From assembly GCA_037447655.1 (NCBI GenBank), contig JBBHKE010000477.1:63250-127249 (forward strand): a stretch of 64,000 nucleotides of DNA. Reading direction: 5' to 3'. A program made the translations under genes and the position numbers. The stretch comes from Zygnema cylindricum. Its lineage: Eukaryota > Streptophyta > Zygnematophyceae > Zygnematales > Zygnemataceae. Below are positions 1-11,024 of the stretch, piece after piece (positions within the stretch are counted from its first letter, which is position 1; each line of letters begins with the position of its first letter). Under the pieces are notes generated by a model, which saw nothing but the letters and a program-made list of their open reading frames with translations, was not told the origin of the DNA and made no database searches.

Positions 1-188
1 TGAATTAAAAGTTTTTTATGTGGAACCTTATGGATCTAGTTAGTAGTCATAGTATTTAGAGAAGGGGGGACAACTTCCGTGAAACCGGCCAGGGGTTTAT
101 CAGCACACATGATTTAGATCTTAGAAAAGAGGGAATATCCACCGTCAAAAACCTTTCCCATTGGACACACGAAATGGAACTCGTGTAG

Positions 189-620
189 GTGACGTTAGTG
201 AATCCTACTGCTAGTTTTGAGGAGAAAATGTATTTCACTGCTGAAAAAGGTAGCCAATGGATGTTTAGGCTGATTTTAAGCAATGAAAAGAAGAAACTTA
301 ATTATGCTGGTGTTCATGATATAATGTTGTGGTATAAGAGGCTTGGGCATGTGAATCTAGATAAGTTAAGAGAGATGAAAAAGATGGGAGTAGTGGAAGG
401 GATTCACTTCGATGAGAGTGATAACCTAAGTGATTGCAGTGGATGTGCTCAAGGTAAAGCACACAGGTTACCCTTTCCAAAAACTGCCACCTATAAGGGA
501 GAAAAGATTCTAGATTTAGTACACACGACTATTTGGGGACCGGCCAAAGTGCCTTCAACAGGGGGGAAGAGATTTATGATACTGATGATTGATCTAGGTA
601 TTCCAAGGTGTATTTTTTGA
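189..620 (+). pseudogene. copia GAG-pre-integrase and start of integrase (broken)
   Basis: The reading frame of 143 residues contains the copia GAG-pre-integrase signature: WYKRLGHVNLDKL followed by CSGCAQGKAHRLPF, which gives the H and two C ligands of the zinc-binding region. It then has the start of the integrase core (GGKRFMILMIDLG), where an intact element has an aspartate pair and carries on. Here the frame shifts after ILMIDLG and stops at 620, so this is a pseudogene fragment. The first methionine is not meaningful, because the domain would be internal to a polyprotein. Confidence 0.85.
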
Positions 621-639
621 AAATTAAGTCAAAGCTCAT

Positions 640-1262
640 GAATGTTTTAAACAATATAAAACATAGAATGAAAAACTCCATGAAACCCCAATCAAGAGAG
701 TAAGGAGTGACAATGGTGGAGAGTATACCTCTAACCAGTTTGAGGATTTTCTGAGAGGAGATGGAGTGCAACACCAAAAGACAGTTCCTGAAAATCCTGA
801 GCAGAATGGTGTAGCTGAAAGATTAAATATAACACTGGGTGACATTGCTAGGAGTATAATGTCATATAACAAGATAGGAAAGAGGTTTTGGGCCAAAGCA
901 ATGAAATATGCAAATTATCTCAAGAATAGAGTTCTTATCTCAATAATAGAGTTCTTACATCGGCAATAAAAGGCCAAACACCCTATGAGAGATGGACAGG
1001 CCAAAACCAGATGCTTCACACTTAAAGGTTTTCGATAGTCAAGTGTTCAGTTTAGACACAGATCGGTCAAACTGGAAGTTAGACCCAAAAGGAAAACAAG
1101 GATATCTACTAGGATATGATGAAGATGTAAATAGATATAGAGTCTATGATTTCAAAAGAGAGGATATTATCCTAGTGAAGCATCTAGCGGTTATGGATGA
1201 AGGAAAATCTATAGATCCCTTTAAGCATACAAAGACAGTCAAAATCAGATTTGAAAGATTGG
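640..1262 (+). pseudogene. copia integrase core and C-terminal part (frameshifted)
   Basis: Pieces in two frames together cover the integrase. About 700-960 encodes VRSDNGGEY, then the catalytic-core tail PENPEQNGVAERLN (the E of the D-D-E triad lies in NGVAE) and a helix ending KYANYLKNRVL. A stop separates this from 992-1262, which carries the integrase C-terminal GKQGYLLGYDEDVNRYRVYD motif (usual form GxxGxFxGY). The sequence breaks off at about 1250 and continues directly with RNase H, so the whole reverse transcriptase has been deleted. Confidence 0.85.
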
Positions 1263-1811
1263 GAGGCAGCTAAGAGAGTCATTAGATATCTCAAAGGGAC
1301 TAGAGATCTATGGCTGCATTTGGGTTGGAACAATACTAACATCACCACTTGGAGTGATGGCAACTATGGGGATGCTCCTATGAGCAGATGCACGTCAGGA
1401 TATGTATTGTATGTGGGTGATGGGGCTTGCTGCTGGAGGAGCAAGCAACAAAAGGTCATTGCTCAGTCCACCATGAAGGCTGAGTACATGGCTTCTTACT
1501 TTGCTGTATAAGAATTAATGTGGGTCAAGTCTTTGCTTGGTGAGCTTGGTCATCTTAAGAGTGGTGTCCAAAAAGTGTTTTGGAATAATCAGGCTGCCAT
1601 TGCCATTTCTGCCAATCCTAAACATCACTTTAAAGCTAAACACATGGACATTAGACTTAGCTTTGTTAGGGAAAAAGTAGAAAACAAAATAATCAGTTTG
1701 GAGTATAAACGAGATAGTGAAATGGTAGCAGATATGATGACCAAACATGTGCCTTCCCCTAAACTAATTTTCTGCAGGGAGAAGTGTGGTCTTAAAACAA
1801 AGAGTGACTAG
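1252..1811 (+). pseudogene. copia RNase H domain (internal stop)
   Basis: This encodes the end of a copia polyprotein. Residues WSDGNYGDAP mark the first RNase H aspartate block, followed by SGYVLYVG, then STMKAEYMA (the conserved TEAEY-like motif), the NNQAAIAI block (usually DNQAAI), and HIDIR-like KHMDIRLSFVR. One TAA at 1509-1511 splits the domain between the STMKAEY and NQAAI blocks. The C-terminus KLIFCREKCGL is the usual end of this copia lineage, and the normal stop follows at 1809. Confidence 0.85.
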
Positions 1812-1824
1812 AATATAAGGGGAG

Positions 1825-2765
1825 TGTAGAAATTAAAGGTTATTTTAGTATTTTCTAGGTTTTATAAAAATGCAGAAAAGAGGCAGAGGCAGTCTGCCTC
1901 TAACTCCTCTCTCCAGCTCCCACACTTGTTGTAGTCACTGAAAGTTAAAGAGGGAGATAGAGCCATGGCCGCCTATGATATCCAAACGGGGAAAGACATT
2001 AGATAGGTAGATTTACCAAAATAGAACTTGACGAACTCGGGATTTGAACCGGGTACCTACCGTCCGTCAAACTGCCACTAGCTGGTAGCCTTAGCATACT
2101 AGTCTATACCAAGGTTATATGATATTGGGTTAGATAGTTATATAAATGTTTACGTGTACGCTATTTTCATTTAAAAGTATTTTTGGAAATAGATATAGTT
2201 TTGTGGTACGACGTACGAAACTTCCGAAACGGATATCGCGCACTTTGTTTCGTAGGCGAAACAAATAGCGCGCAAGTACTTATGACATTAAATTCCGGTT
2301 TAATCGGACGGCCGCGAAGCATACCGAGATCACGAAATAGGTTTTTGGCGGTTTGCGTTCAATGTAACGTCAATTGACATGTGGCACAATCACATTGGAT
2401 TACGGCATCTCCATGTATTAAAGGATCGAATCCAAAAATGACATGTGTCAACTTCTTAGCCATGTCGTACAATGGCCGTACATAAAGTACACCGGCAACG
2501 GCACCTGTAACTTTCTGTACGACACACTATTATGGTTGGTGTTGTACTTCAATAGATAGAGTTTTAGAGAGAGATTGGACTTAGAAATTATTGATAGAAT
2601 TCCCTCTCTTCCAGATAGATTTTGTATAAAAGGGTCAACTTTGACCCTTTATAACTTACTGCTCAGAGGAGCAAATTCAAAGATTCTTTTTGCTATAGAC
2701 TCAAGGAAGTCTTGCCTTTAAAAAGGTAAAGCTACTCGGATTTTTTTTCTGCCAGAGTGTCAGTT
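1825..2765 (+). repeat. LTR of Ty1-copia remnant 1
   Basis: The LTR begins TGTAGAAATT right after the polypurine tract of the upstream remnant. Its first 100 bases match the LTRs starting at 5482 (minus) and 7084 (plus), including TATTTTCTAGGT and the motif around GAGCCATGGC. A TATA box (TATAAAAG, 2625-2632) lies about 140 bases before the estimated end and would be the core promoter. A region with tRNA-like box B sequence (GGTTCAAATCC in the minus sense, near 2045) lies inside. The 3' boundary is estimated because no flanking duplication was identified. Confidence 0.65.
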
Positions 2766-2849
2766 ATTCTTGCTGAAACACAAAATAGTCAGGGTTATCC
2801 TAAAGGCTTCGTGTGAGCCGCCTATTGTGAGGACCTATGGAGGTCTCAG

Positions 2850-4526
2850 AGTTGCATTTCTCACCGGTCTAGAATATATCCGGATCAATTTTGACCATTT
2901 TATTTTTATGTTTGATGATGAGATTGGTGTTATTTTCATTGCAATTTATGTGGATGCTTTGTTGGTGTTAAAAAGATCAATAAGCTAAAGAAAGATCTTA
3001 GAAGCAAATTTGACATAAAGGATTTGGGAGGCAAGATACATTTTGGGAACTTAAATGGAGAGAATGGGGAAATGAACTAGCACAATTACTCAGAAAGAAA
3101 CCATAGGAAATATGTTTGAGAAGTTCCAGATGGAAAAAACGAATAGTTGTACCACTCTTATGAACTTGAAGAAAGTAAGGATTGGAGTGTAGAAAGAGGA
3201 GTGATAGTCTTGGACGATCAGATGAGTCTACAAGAAAGAAAGTTTATGAAGTCTATTCCTTACATGCAGGTTGTAGGAAGTTTAATCTACTCTATGAACT
3301 GTACTAGATTGGACATAGCTGGAGTAGTTGGAGTCCTCAGGAGGAGTCTTAATGATAATAAGAAGAGAGACTGGGAGACAACCAAGAGAGTCATGAGATA
3401 TCTGGTGGGAGCCAAGGATTCATGGTTGCATTTAGGAGGGGAGCAGACTGACATCACTACTTGGAGTGATGCTAGTTATGGGGATGCACCTATGAGAAGA
3501 TGCACTTCTGGGTATGTGTTGTATGTGGGGGAAGATGCTTGTTGTTAGAGCAGTAAGCAACAAAATGGTTGCTCTGTCCACTATAGAGGCTGAGTACATG
3601 CTCTTGTTCTGCAATGAAAGAGTTCATGTGGGTCAAATCCTATTGCAAAAACTGGGGTATATGAAAGAACGAGTGCATAAAGTGTTTTGTGATAATCAGG
3701 GCAACCAAGAGAGTCATGAGATATCTGGGGGAGCCAAGGATTCATGGTTGCATTTAGGAGGGCAGACTGACATCCTACTTGGAGTGATGCTAGTTATGGG
3801 GATGCACCTATGAGAGATGCACTTCTGGGTATGTGTTGTATGTGGGCAAGATGCTTGTTGTTAGAGCAGTAAGCAACAAATGTGGTTGCTCTGTCCACTA
3901 TAGAGGTTGAGTACATGGCCTCTTGTTCTGCAATGAAAGAGTTCATGTGGGTCAAATCCTATTGCAAAAACTGGGGTATATGAAAGAACGAGTGCATAAA
4001 GTGTTTTGTGATAATCAGGGTTACCAAGAGAGTCATGAGATATCTGGTGGGAGCCAAGGATTCATGGTTGCATTTAGGAGGGGAGCAGACTGACATCACT
4101 ACTTGGAGTGATGCTAGTTATGGGGATGCACCTATGAGAAGATGCACTTCTGGGTATGTGTTGTATGTGGGGGAAGATGCTTGTTGTTAGAGCAGTAAGC
4201 AACAAAATGTGGTTGCTCTGTCCACTATAGAGGTTGAGTACATGGCCTCTTGTTCTGCAATGAAAGAGTTCATGTGGGTCAAATCCTTATTGCAAAAACT
4301 GGGGTATATGAAAGAACGAGTGCATAAAGTGTTTTGTGATAATCAGGTAGCCATTGCAATTGCAACCAATCCAAAACATCATTTCAAGGCTAAACATATG
4401 GACAAAATTTTTAGTTTTGTGAGGGAAAAGGTTGAAAACAAAATTGTGAATCTTGTGTATAGGGGTAATGGGGATGCAATTTTGTGTCTTTTATTGGAGT
4501 ACAGAATTCAGGAAGCCTCTAAGTAG
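2850..4526 (+). pseudogene. Ty1-copia remnant 2: reverse transcriptase tail and RNase H, rearranged
   Basis: This is a second plus-strand copia fragment, 5'-truncated within the reverse transcriptase. GLEYIRINFDHF and FIAIYVDALLVL mark the palm; the catalytic YVDD has become YVDA, so the enzyme would be dead even in frame. KFDIKDLGG follows at about 3003, and a connection region in broken frames runs to about 3340. The RNase H part (WSDASYGDAP, SGYVLYVG, STIEAEYM, DNQVAIAI, KHMDKIFSFVREK) is present, but its first half occurs three times in tandem. The last copy joins the normal C-terminal part and the frame ends at 4526. Confidence 0.85.
3381..4347 (+). repeat. about 320-bp tandem triplication within the copia RNase H region
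   Basis: Three head-to-tail copies begin with ACCAAGAGAGTCATGAGATA at 3381, 3703 and 4023 and end with GATAATCAGG near 3700, 4019 and 4347. The copies are nearly identical apart from one- or two-base indels (for example CTGGTGGGAGCC against CTGGGGGAGCC). The unit runs from the helix before the RNase H aspartate to the DNQ block. Confidence 0.92.
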
Positions 4527-4549
4527 TTTTTAACTAACCCACTTTAGAC

Positions 4550-5482
4550 CACAACCACTGCCACCCAAGCAGACAAGTTGAGAATCTGACTCCACCCTTG
4601 TGCATTATGGACACCTTTGAGTCTGTAGCAAAAGAAATCACTAAAAACGGCCAACCAACCGATAAGTTATGAGGTGGCAAAGATGCCGATTTATACAAAT
4701 TCTCATAGAGAGAGGTGACAATCTACCAAAATTTGCTAAGTCCTATTCCCCTCTCACAACCCCTATCTATTGCAGTACGATCCAATCAAATGATTGTACA
4801 GTATAGAAAGGTACTACGACCGATGTCTTTTCTGTACGGGATCTGTACGACAAGACCATTGAGTGGTTCATGTCCATATTTTACTCGTCGTTATGTTCCC
4901 CAGAATTCTCGCAACCAAAAAAATCCCTCCATCTGGCATCGGGTCATGCCACGTCCAAAAACGGCCAAAGTGACCATTCCGGGATCTCGGCGACGATGTG
5001 TGTCGTTGGATCAAATCTGACATTACTTTTTGAGCCATTGAAACAAATGTCTGATTCATTTGTTTCATGAATGATCATGTTCGCACTATATATTAACTAT
5101 TTCTATGTCTTTTCATTTGTAATTTGCGTTAATCGGATTAAAGATTATAATACGGTTTAAGTATTAATCACACCCTATGAATTTTAACAGACTCCTACGA
5201 CAGACCGGTTAGAGCTGACGGCTACGCCTCGCTATGCCGGTCGGAGGTTCGAGTCTTACCAGACTCAACCTTTAGTTAAGAGTGACTTATGTCACTCTTT
5301 AGTCCTGACTATGGTGTTGAGGCACCCATGGCTCCACTACTATCTCTCTCTCCTTCAATGACTACAACAAGTATGGGGGATAGAGGAAAAGGTGGAGGCA
5401 GGCTGACTGCGCTTTTCTTTTCTTTTCCTACCAAGCTATTCAGACCTAGAAAATACTCTAAAAAAATAGTGATTTTCAACAC
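4550..5482 (-). repeat. LTR (minus strand) of Ty1-copia remnant 3
   Basis: Read on the minus strand, this LTR starts TGTTGAAAAT at 5482 just after a purine-rich tract ending CGGGAG, and continues with TATTTTCTAGGTC as in the other two LTRs. It shares with the 7084 LTR a perfect hairpin (AGAGTGAC/GTCACTCT, near 5277-5297) and a second hairpin with a TTCGAGTC loop side (about 5200-5272). A TATA-like box (minus-strand TTTGTATAAAT) lies near 4690, equivalent to the one at 2625. The distal end is estimated from that spacing. Confidence 0.65.
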
Positions 5483-5490
5483 TCCCGTTA

Positions 5491-7083
5491 TTTTCTAGTC
5501 TAATTTTACCTTCTCTTTCAATCCATTTTTTTCCCTACAATATTTTAACTTGGGAGAGGGGACAAGTTTGGTCATCGTGTCATCCACAATTTGTTCATCG
5601 AACCCAAAATCCTTCATTTCAAATCTGCTTCTAAGATCTATCTTTAACATGTTGATCTTTTCCAAAGACTTACTTAATAACAGCAGATCATCCACATAAA
5701 TTGCAATAAAAATCAAACCATTCTCATCTTCAAACATAAAAAAGAATGGTCAGGGTTAGTCCGGATATATCCCAAACCGGTGAGAAACTCATCTAGTTTC
5801 TTATTCCACTGGCAGGGAGCTTGTTTCAACCATAACGGAACTTTATAAGCCAGCAGATTTTGCTCTTTCTCCTTCCTCCACGAACCCTTTGGTTGTCGCA
5901 TAAATATTTGTTCCTCTAACTCACCATTGAGAAACGATCTTAATATCCTTCTGGTGTATTTCCATGTCTTCCGCTGATGCTAGATTGAGGAGAATCCTTA
6001 CTGATGGGAACTGAACAACTGGAGCAAAAGTCTCCAGAGAGTCAATCCCCTCCTTTTGGGTGAACCCCTTTGCTACCAACAGGGCCTTATATCTTTCAAT
6101 GGTATTATCTAGGTTCAATTTTAGTTTAAACACCCACTTACAGCCAATCGGTTTTTTGTCCGGAGGACAGTCTGCTAGTTCCCAAGTATGTGCTTCCATG
6201 ATGGAGGCCATCTCATCATTTATGGCTCTAATCCCTTTGTCTTTCTTCGGACTATTCACTGTCTCCAAGTATGATTGACGCTCATCAGGGTGAAATAGCT
6301 TAGTTATCTTATGAGCGACCTGTTTTTCTTGTATCATTTTGTTGTTCCTTCTCCCTCCCTCAAACTCCAAAGATAGAATGGAGGGAAGCCTTGGATTTCT
6401 CCTTAGTATCTCAATTGCTCTCCTATCCATGGAAGTCGGTTCGAGTACCTCCACTTCTCTCTCCTCGATGTCTATAGGAATATATGAGGTTTAAGGTAGA
6501 TCTCCTGTATCTTGGATCTCCCTTGAATCTGCAATCACTGTTTCACTCATGTCCCTTTCGGGAAAAACCGAGTTCTCCTCACTTTCGAACTCAAAACTGA
6601 TTCTTATCTTTTTGGTATGTTTGAAGGGATCAAATGACTTCCCTTCATCCATGACAACTAGGTGTTTGACCTGAATGATATCTTTCTTTGCTAAGTCATA
6701 GACTCTATATCCCTTGACATCCTCATCATATCCTACAAAGAATCCAGGTTTTCCTTTAGCATCTAATTTCTAGTTTTTCTTATCCGTATCAAGACTATAA
6801 AATTAGCTACCGAATACTTTAAGGTGAGAGATATCTGGTTTCCTTCCAACCCATCTCTCATAAGGTGTCATTCCGTTTATAGCTGAGGTAAGGACTCTAT
6901 TCTTAATGTAGTTGGCACAGTTCATGGTTTCCCCCCAAAATCTCTTTCCTATTTTCTTATCGGCCAACATACTGCATACACAATCTCATAGTGTTCGGTT
7001 CAACATCTCGGCTACCCCATTTTGTACTGGGTTATATGGTACAGTTTTTTGGTGCTGAACTCCCTCATCTCTCAAGTATTCCT
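5491..7083 (-). pseudogene. Ty1-copia remnant 3: integrase C-terminus and reverse transcriptase (broken)
   Basis: Read on the minus strand from 7083, the remnant has the integrase tail (NGVAE-like region, RFWGETMNCANYIKNRVL, then a GFFVGYDEDVKGYRVYD block near 6690-6740). Next is the reverse transcriptase start in one open frame at 6454-5921 (GCKWVFKLKLN, RYKALLVAKGFTQKEGID, FAPVVQ). After a frameshift come GLGYIRTNPDH and the intact catalytic FIAIYVDDLLLLS. Right after MKDFGFDEQ the sequence jumps to the C-terminal KLVPSPKLKYCREKNGL, so the RNase H core is deleted. The 5' side is cut off where a plus-strand LTR begins at 7084. Confidence 0.85.
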
Positions 7084-7610
7084 TGTTGAAATTATTAGAT
7101 TTATATGGTATTTTCTAGGTCTAATTAGTTCAGTACAAATAGGAAAAGAAAAAGGCGGACAGCCTGCCTCCACCTCCTCTCTCTACCTACCATCCTTGTT
7201 GTGGTCACTGGGGGATAGAGAAGGTGGTTGAGCCCTGCCTCCACCTCTTCTCTCTACCTACCATCCTTGTTGTGGTCACCATGGGATAGAGAAGGTGGTT
7301 GAGCCATGGCTGACCTAGCTCAGCAAGCAATACTAAAGAGTGACTTATGTCACTCTCAACAAAAGGTTGAGTCCGTTAGGACTCGAACCTCTAACGGGCA
7401 GAGAGCGGCGTAGTCGTTAGCTCTAACCAGTCTGTCGTAGAAGTCTGTTATGATACATTAGGTTTGATAATTATTTAAACAACGTTAAGACCATAAATTT
7501 GATTAATAGAATGATGAACGAATGAACATAGAACAAAATGTTATATAGTGCGAACATTATTTCGCACGAAACAAATGAATCAGAAATTTTTTTCGACGGC
7601 CGAAATTCAA
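7084..7610 (+). repeat. plus-strand copia LTR (solo or truncated)
   Basis: This starts TGTTGAAATTATTAG and follows the same order of blocks as the LTR at 5482: TATTTTCTAGGTC, a pyrimidine-rich CTCCTCTCTCTACC segment, GAGCCATGGC, the hairpin AGAGTGAC/GTCACTCT (about 7333-7355), the hairpin with an antisense GGTTCGAGTCC-type box (7372-7400), and CGAACATTATTTCGCACGAAACAAATGAATCAGA. A 75-base part near 7140-7290 is duplicated in tandem. Homology to the minus LTR fades after about 7600. It abuts the oppositely oriented remnant 3 with no internal domain of its own, so it is a separate insertion or an inversion product. Confidence 0.6.
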
Positions 7611-8288
7611 TGTCGCTCTCTCCCTCTCTCTCTTTCTTTATTCCTTTCTAAATTGACCGTACTCCTTGTCACATTGCAGAAAGTGGAGGGCCAAGGATGA
7701 AGCGGCGAACAAGAGAATAGAAGTTGTATTTGTGTTGCTGCAATACTTGTTTTAGAGGCTGATTTAATGTTGACAAGTTAGAATAACATCTTGTAGAGTT
7801 AAAGATTGATGTAGAGAAAGGCATAGGGTTACCATATGGGAGTTTCCTTAAGATAGGGAATGGGAGATAGTGGGTAGTTAACAATTTGCAAAATAGGGAA
7901 TCACTGTATCAGTTCAATATTTTTGTTAATGAAACTTAATCTGGTTGTGTTACATTTGGCCGAGTATCCTTGTGCATTGATTATGTTCAACTTGCCTTTC
8001 CCCTCTCAATGTGTCCTTTCTCCTCTCCCTCCCATTTGATGTGTTTTATTTCATCTTTGCCCTCGTTTTTTGCCCTTTCACAACTTTTCCTTCACAACTT
8101 TTATTTGGACATCCATGGATTTTGGTATCCTCTTCCACTATTCCTCCATCGCTCAAACCGGATATTTTTTCTGCCACTATATTTATGATATTCTCCCTCT
8201 AACAATCCTTCTCCATCTCCTAATCCCTACCTCTCACCTCTCTCACTCAATCTGCCACTCACATTCACTCCACCTCGCCCAATATCTC
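7611..8288. other. intergenic, no gene seen
   Basis: Pyrimidine-rich (TCTC)n at 7612-7640 is followed by AT-rich sequence. Short open frames here have no recognisable motif and no splice-linked partners. Confidence 0.5.
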
Positions 8289-8700
8289 CCATATACCCTC
8301 CCGTCATCATTCAGCGATGAGGCTGCCTCATCGCTGATTGGAAAAAACACTGAAAACCACAGCCAAAACGTCTTGGAAAATTCGTATTAAAACATATACC
8401 TTAAATTTTAAATATGTGAAATTAATTTTGTGAATAAATGGAGTTTTCTAGCAGGTTCTGAATACATTCTCGTAAAAAAACTCAAAAGCAACACTAAAAC
8501 TAATGAAGAAAAAAAAATACCGCCATATACCCTCCCGTCATCATTCAGCGATGAGGCTGTCTCATCGCTGTTTGGTTACAGCGACGTAACAACCTCGTCG
8601 CCGAGAGACCCTTCGAGGCAACCCCTCGTCGACGAGGCTATCTCGTCGCTGGAACCCTCCAGCGACGAGACAACCTCGTCGCTAATGGGGCAAGATGCTA
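8289..8700. repeat. palindrome cluster A (AGCGAYGAG...CTCRTCGCT modules)
   Basis: A direct repeat of about 52 bp occurs at 8289 and 8523 (CCATATACCCTCCCGTCATC...). Each copy ends in a hairpin with arms AGCGATGAGG/CCTCATCGCT or a close variant. After the second copy come four more modules at 8580-8685, including AGCGACGAG-ACAAC-CTCGTCGCT. Together with clusters at 11025-11350 and 14089-14250 they bracket the transposase exons, which suggests subterminal sequences of that element. Confidence 0.75.
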
Positions 8701-9070
8701 ACAAAATGCAACAAACTGGACTTTTTTAAGGAAAATAGGAGGGTCACTGTCATGGCAACTATGCGGTCCAAGGGAATGTACAAGCCCCAATACACTCATG
8801 CATTCTTTGTAAAGAAATATACATTCTCGGAACAATGAATAATATTTAGTGGGTTGACCAAAACACTTGTATAAATTTGAAAAAAAGTTTACAATATCAA
8901 TGATTGTGTCACAAAAACCAATCTATCCGACATTCTATTTAAATGTAATCTAAGATAGACTACCACACCAAACAAAATTCTAAAAAAAAGGATTACTAAC
9001 AAACCACACTATTATAAAAGAAAATATTACAAACCACACTATTATAATTCTTATCCCTATCAATGGGTTG
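8701..9070. other. 3' flank of the transposase, no gene seen
   Basis: AT-rich sequence between the palindrome cluster and the transposase stop codon. CACACTATTATAA is directly repeated near 9004-9015 and 9033-9045. No coding potential was seen. Confidence 0.5.
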
Positions 9071-10950
9071 TCATACTACAAAGTCCTCAAAGTCATCCTC
9101 GTGGGTGTCGGCGTTTTGTATGTCTCGGAGGAATTCCCGTGCCCTCGCGGTGGGAAGTGGCACCTCATCACCATCAAAATGATTGCGCCATTTCATGATT
9201 ATGCATTGTAAATCCGGTGTGAGCATGCTTTCTTCCCACTTCCCGTCTTTAAGTGACAAGCCGCATTGTATCATTGCCTTCCTCGCATACCCCATGCCAA
9301 GTTTATCCTTCATGTCATTAACCTCTCGAATCGAATCGCGAGCCAACCGTAGGAAAAACTCCTTTCCCGGTCCCTTTAATTTCCCAGACCATCCATGACC
9401 GTTCGGATCCGCCCATTCGTTGTTCATGATTCCCTTCACTTTCCAACTCTCCCATTTTTTACTCCAAACCTCCTTTATTTTCGAGATGACAAATGAGTCC
9501 GCCGGTTGAACCAAGTGTGTAGCACACGGAGGGAAGAAATGAAGTACGGTGTTTTTTGCAACCAATTGCCGATTGAGCTCTTCCGACATGTTGTGGCCCC
9601 CGCAATTATCGAGAAACATGATTTTTTGTCGTCCTTCTCTATCTCCTTGGTACGATCGGTCGTCCTCGAACCATTGAGGGAATACGATCTTATCATTCCA
9701 CCCTTTGGGGCCGGTGCGATAACACACTCCTGCAAATGGAAGAAATGGACAATATCAAAAAATGGAAGAATAAAAGACTTAGGTGGAGGATGTAAAAAAA
9801 AGGAAGAAATTAAGGAGAGATTATTTGGGTAGAAGAAGGAGAGAGAGGGGGGGAGAGAGGGGGGAGAGGGAAGGAGAGGGGAAGAGAAGGAGATAGGAGG
9901 GGGTGAGAAGAAGGAGAGAGAGGGGAGGATAGAGGGGGGGAGGGAAGGAGAGAGGGAGTGAAGGATAAATGAGGGAGAAGGGAGAGAGGAAAAAAATGTG
10001 ATTTTAGAGAAACGTACCCGGTATGTTGTCGGGTAGCTTTTGTATCGGGTAACTTCGTTGTTTGTTGGTGAATATTAACATGGGGGCCTCTATCATAGCG
10101 TTGACACCTCCGGTTAGACGGACCATTAGGGTCATGGAATCTCCGCCACCCGCTACATCCGCATACTTTACCACCTCGTCTCCCCGAAAACCCAACGTTC
10201 TAGCATTATCCATGTTGACCACGACGTGAGTTTCATCCATGTTCTCAATCAAGTCCTCGTTGAACAAACCTAGTTTCCAAAAACCACCCATAGAAAACAA
10301 CAAAACCCACAAAATAACAAGTAAGTACAACGATAGACGAACCATTTCCCACCTTTAATATTTTTAAGTGCAAATAATACGGAAATTACATTCATTAAGT
10401 TTGACAATCACATTTTGTGGTAACATGACACAAAGCAATGAAATAGGTGGGAAAATAGTTGTAATCTCACCCGATGCGAAACCCCTTTTTAACACACCCA
10501 AGTGGTATGCCACCGTCTTCTCGATATGGATTTCCTTCTCCGGACTCAATTGCAATTTTCCCTTTTGAGCACGAGTCACTATGTTGAACTTTTCTTGGAA
10601 CCTTTGTAACCAACGTTTCGTAATGCATAACTTTAACTCATTTCCCACTTGGTCAAAAAATTCCGGTTTATAATTCTTTTTCAACCGTTCAATTATGTCG
10701 ACTACTACTTCCTTAAGAATAGACGCCGACAATTTCATTCCCGCTTTCTTGAATCGTAAAAAATCTTGAATCAATTCATCGTGAACAATCGTCACCCATG
10801 GCAATTCCTTCCTTCCCCTTCCCGGTAAGGCCTTCAAGACGGCCACGCTTCGCTTACCAAACCCGGAAGTGGACATTGTTCTTGTTGTCTCCCGGATAGC
10901 TCGTAGAATCGCATGCCGTCCTGACCACCACCTGCTCGCCTTTTGATATT
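9071..10950 (-). CDS. pogo/CENP-B-type DDE transposase, copy 1 (N-terminus missing)
   Basis: This is a spliced minus-strand gene for a cut-and-paste transposase of the Tc1/mariner superfamily, pogo-like branch (DDE_1 family). Exon A (10950-10471) carries a CENP-B-like DNA-binding region (EYQKASRWWSGRHAILRAI, ITKRWLQRFQEKFNI). Exon B (within 10345-10017) has the first catalytic aspartate in ENMDETHVV. Exon C (about 9718-9071) has the second in IMFLDNCGGHN and the third in THLVQPADSFVI, a D-D-D arrangement as in pogo (LQPLD). Acceptors TTTATTGCAG and ATTTGCAG and the donor CGG|GTGAGA are visible; the A/B junction phase is not resolved. The DDE core lacks stops, so this copy may have been active recently. 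The N-terminal exon seen in copy 2 is not found upstream here. Confidence 0.8.
9837..9995. repeat. purine-rich (GAGAGG)n tract in a transposase intron
   Basis: Imperfect GAGAGGGGGGAGAG and GAAGGAGAG repeats fill the intron between exons B and C of transposase copy 1. Confidence 0.8.
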
Positions 10951-11024
10951 CTGCAATAAAAAAAGACAACCCTAAAAGATGTTAATATATTGTCAAAATT
11001 AAATACAACGTTTGATTTTAGGGT

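Larger units (their letters stand above)
1..1824 (+). mobile_element. Ty1-copia retrotransposon remnant 1, internal region
   Basis: This is the internal part of a decayed Ty1-copia retrotransposon. The domains read in copia order: GAG-pre-integrase zinc region, integrase, then RNase H. They are split over several frames by stops and indels, and the reverse transcriptase is missing. The remnant ends in a purine-rich tract (around 1812-1824, AAGGGGAG) directly before a TGT-starting LTR, as expected for plus-strand priming. The first 188 bases hold no intact reading frame but lie where the end of gag/protease would be. The element cannot move by itself. Confidence 0.85.

Noticed and set aside
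2028-2100. Possible tRNA gene on the minus strand
   Set aside because: Box A and box B-like words are present, but neither a 7-bp acceptor stem nor a proper T-stem can be formed, and it lies inside an LTR.
5195-5275. Possible tRNA gene on the plus strand
   Set aside because: TTCGAGT and GGTTAGAGC look tRNA-like, but the acceptor stem does not pair and the 3' part forms its own hairpin.
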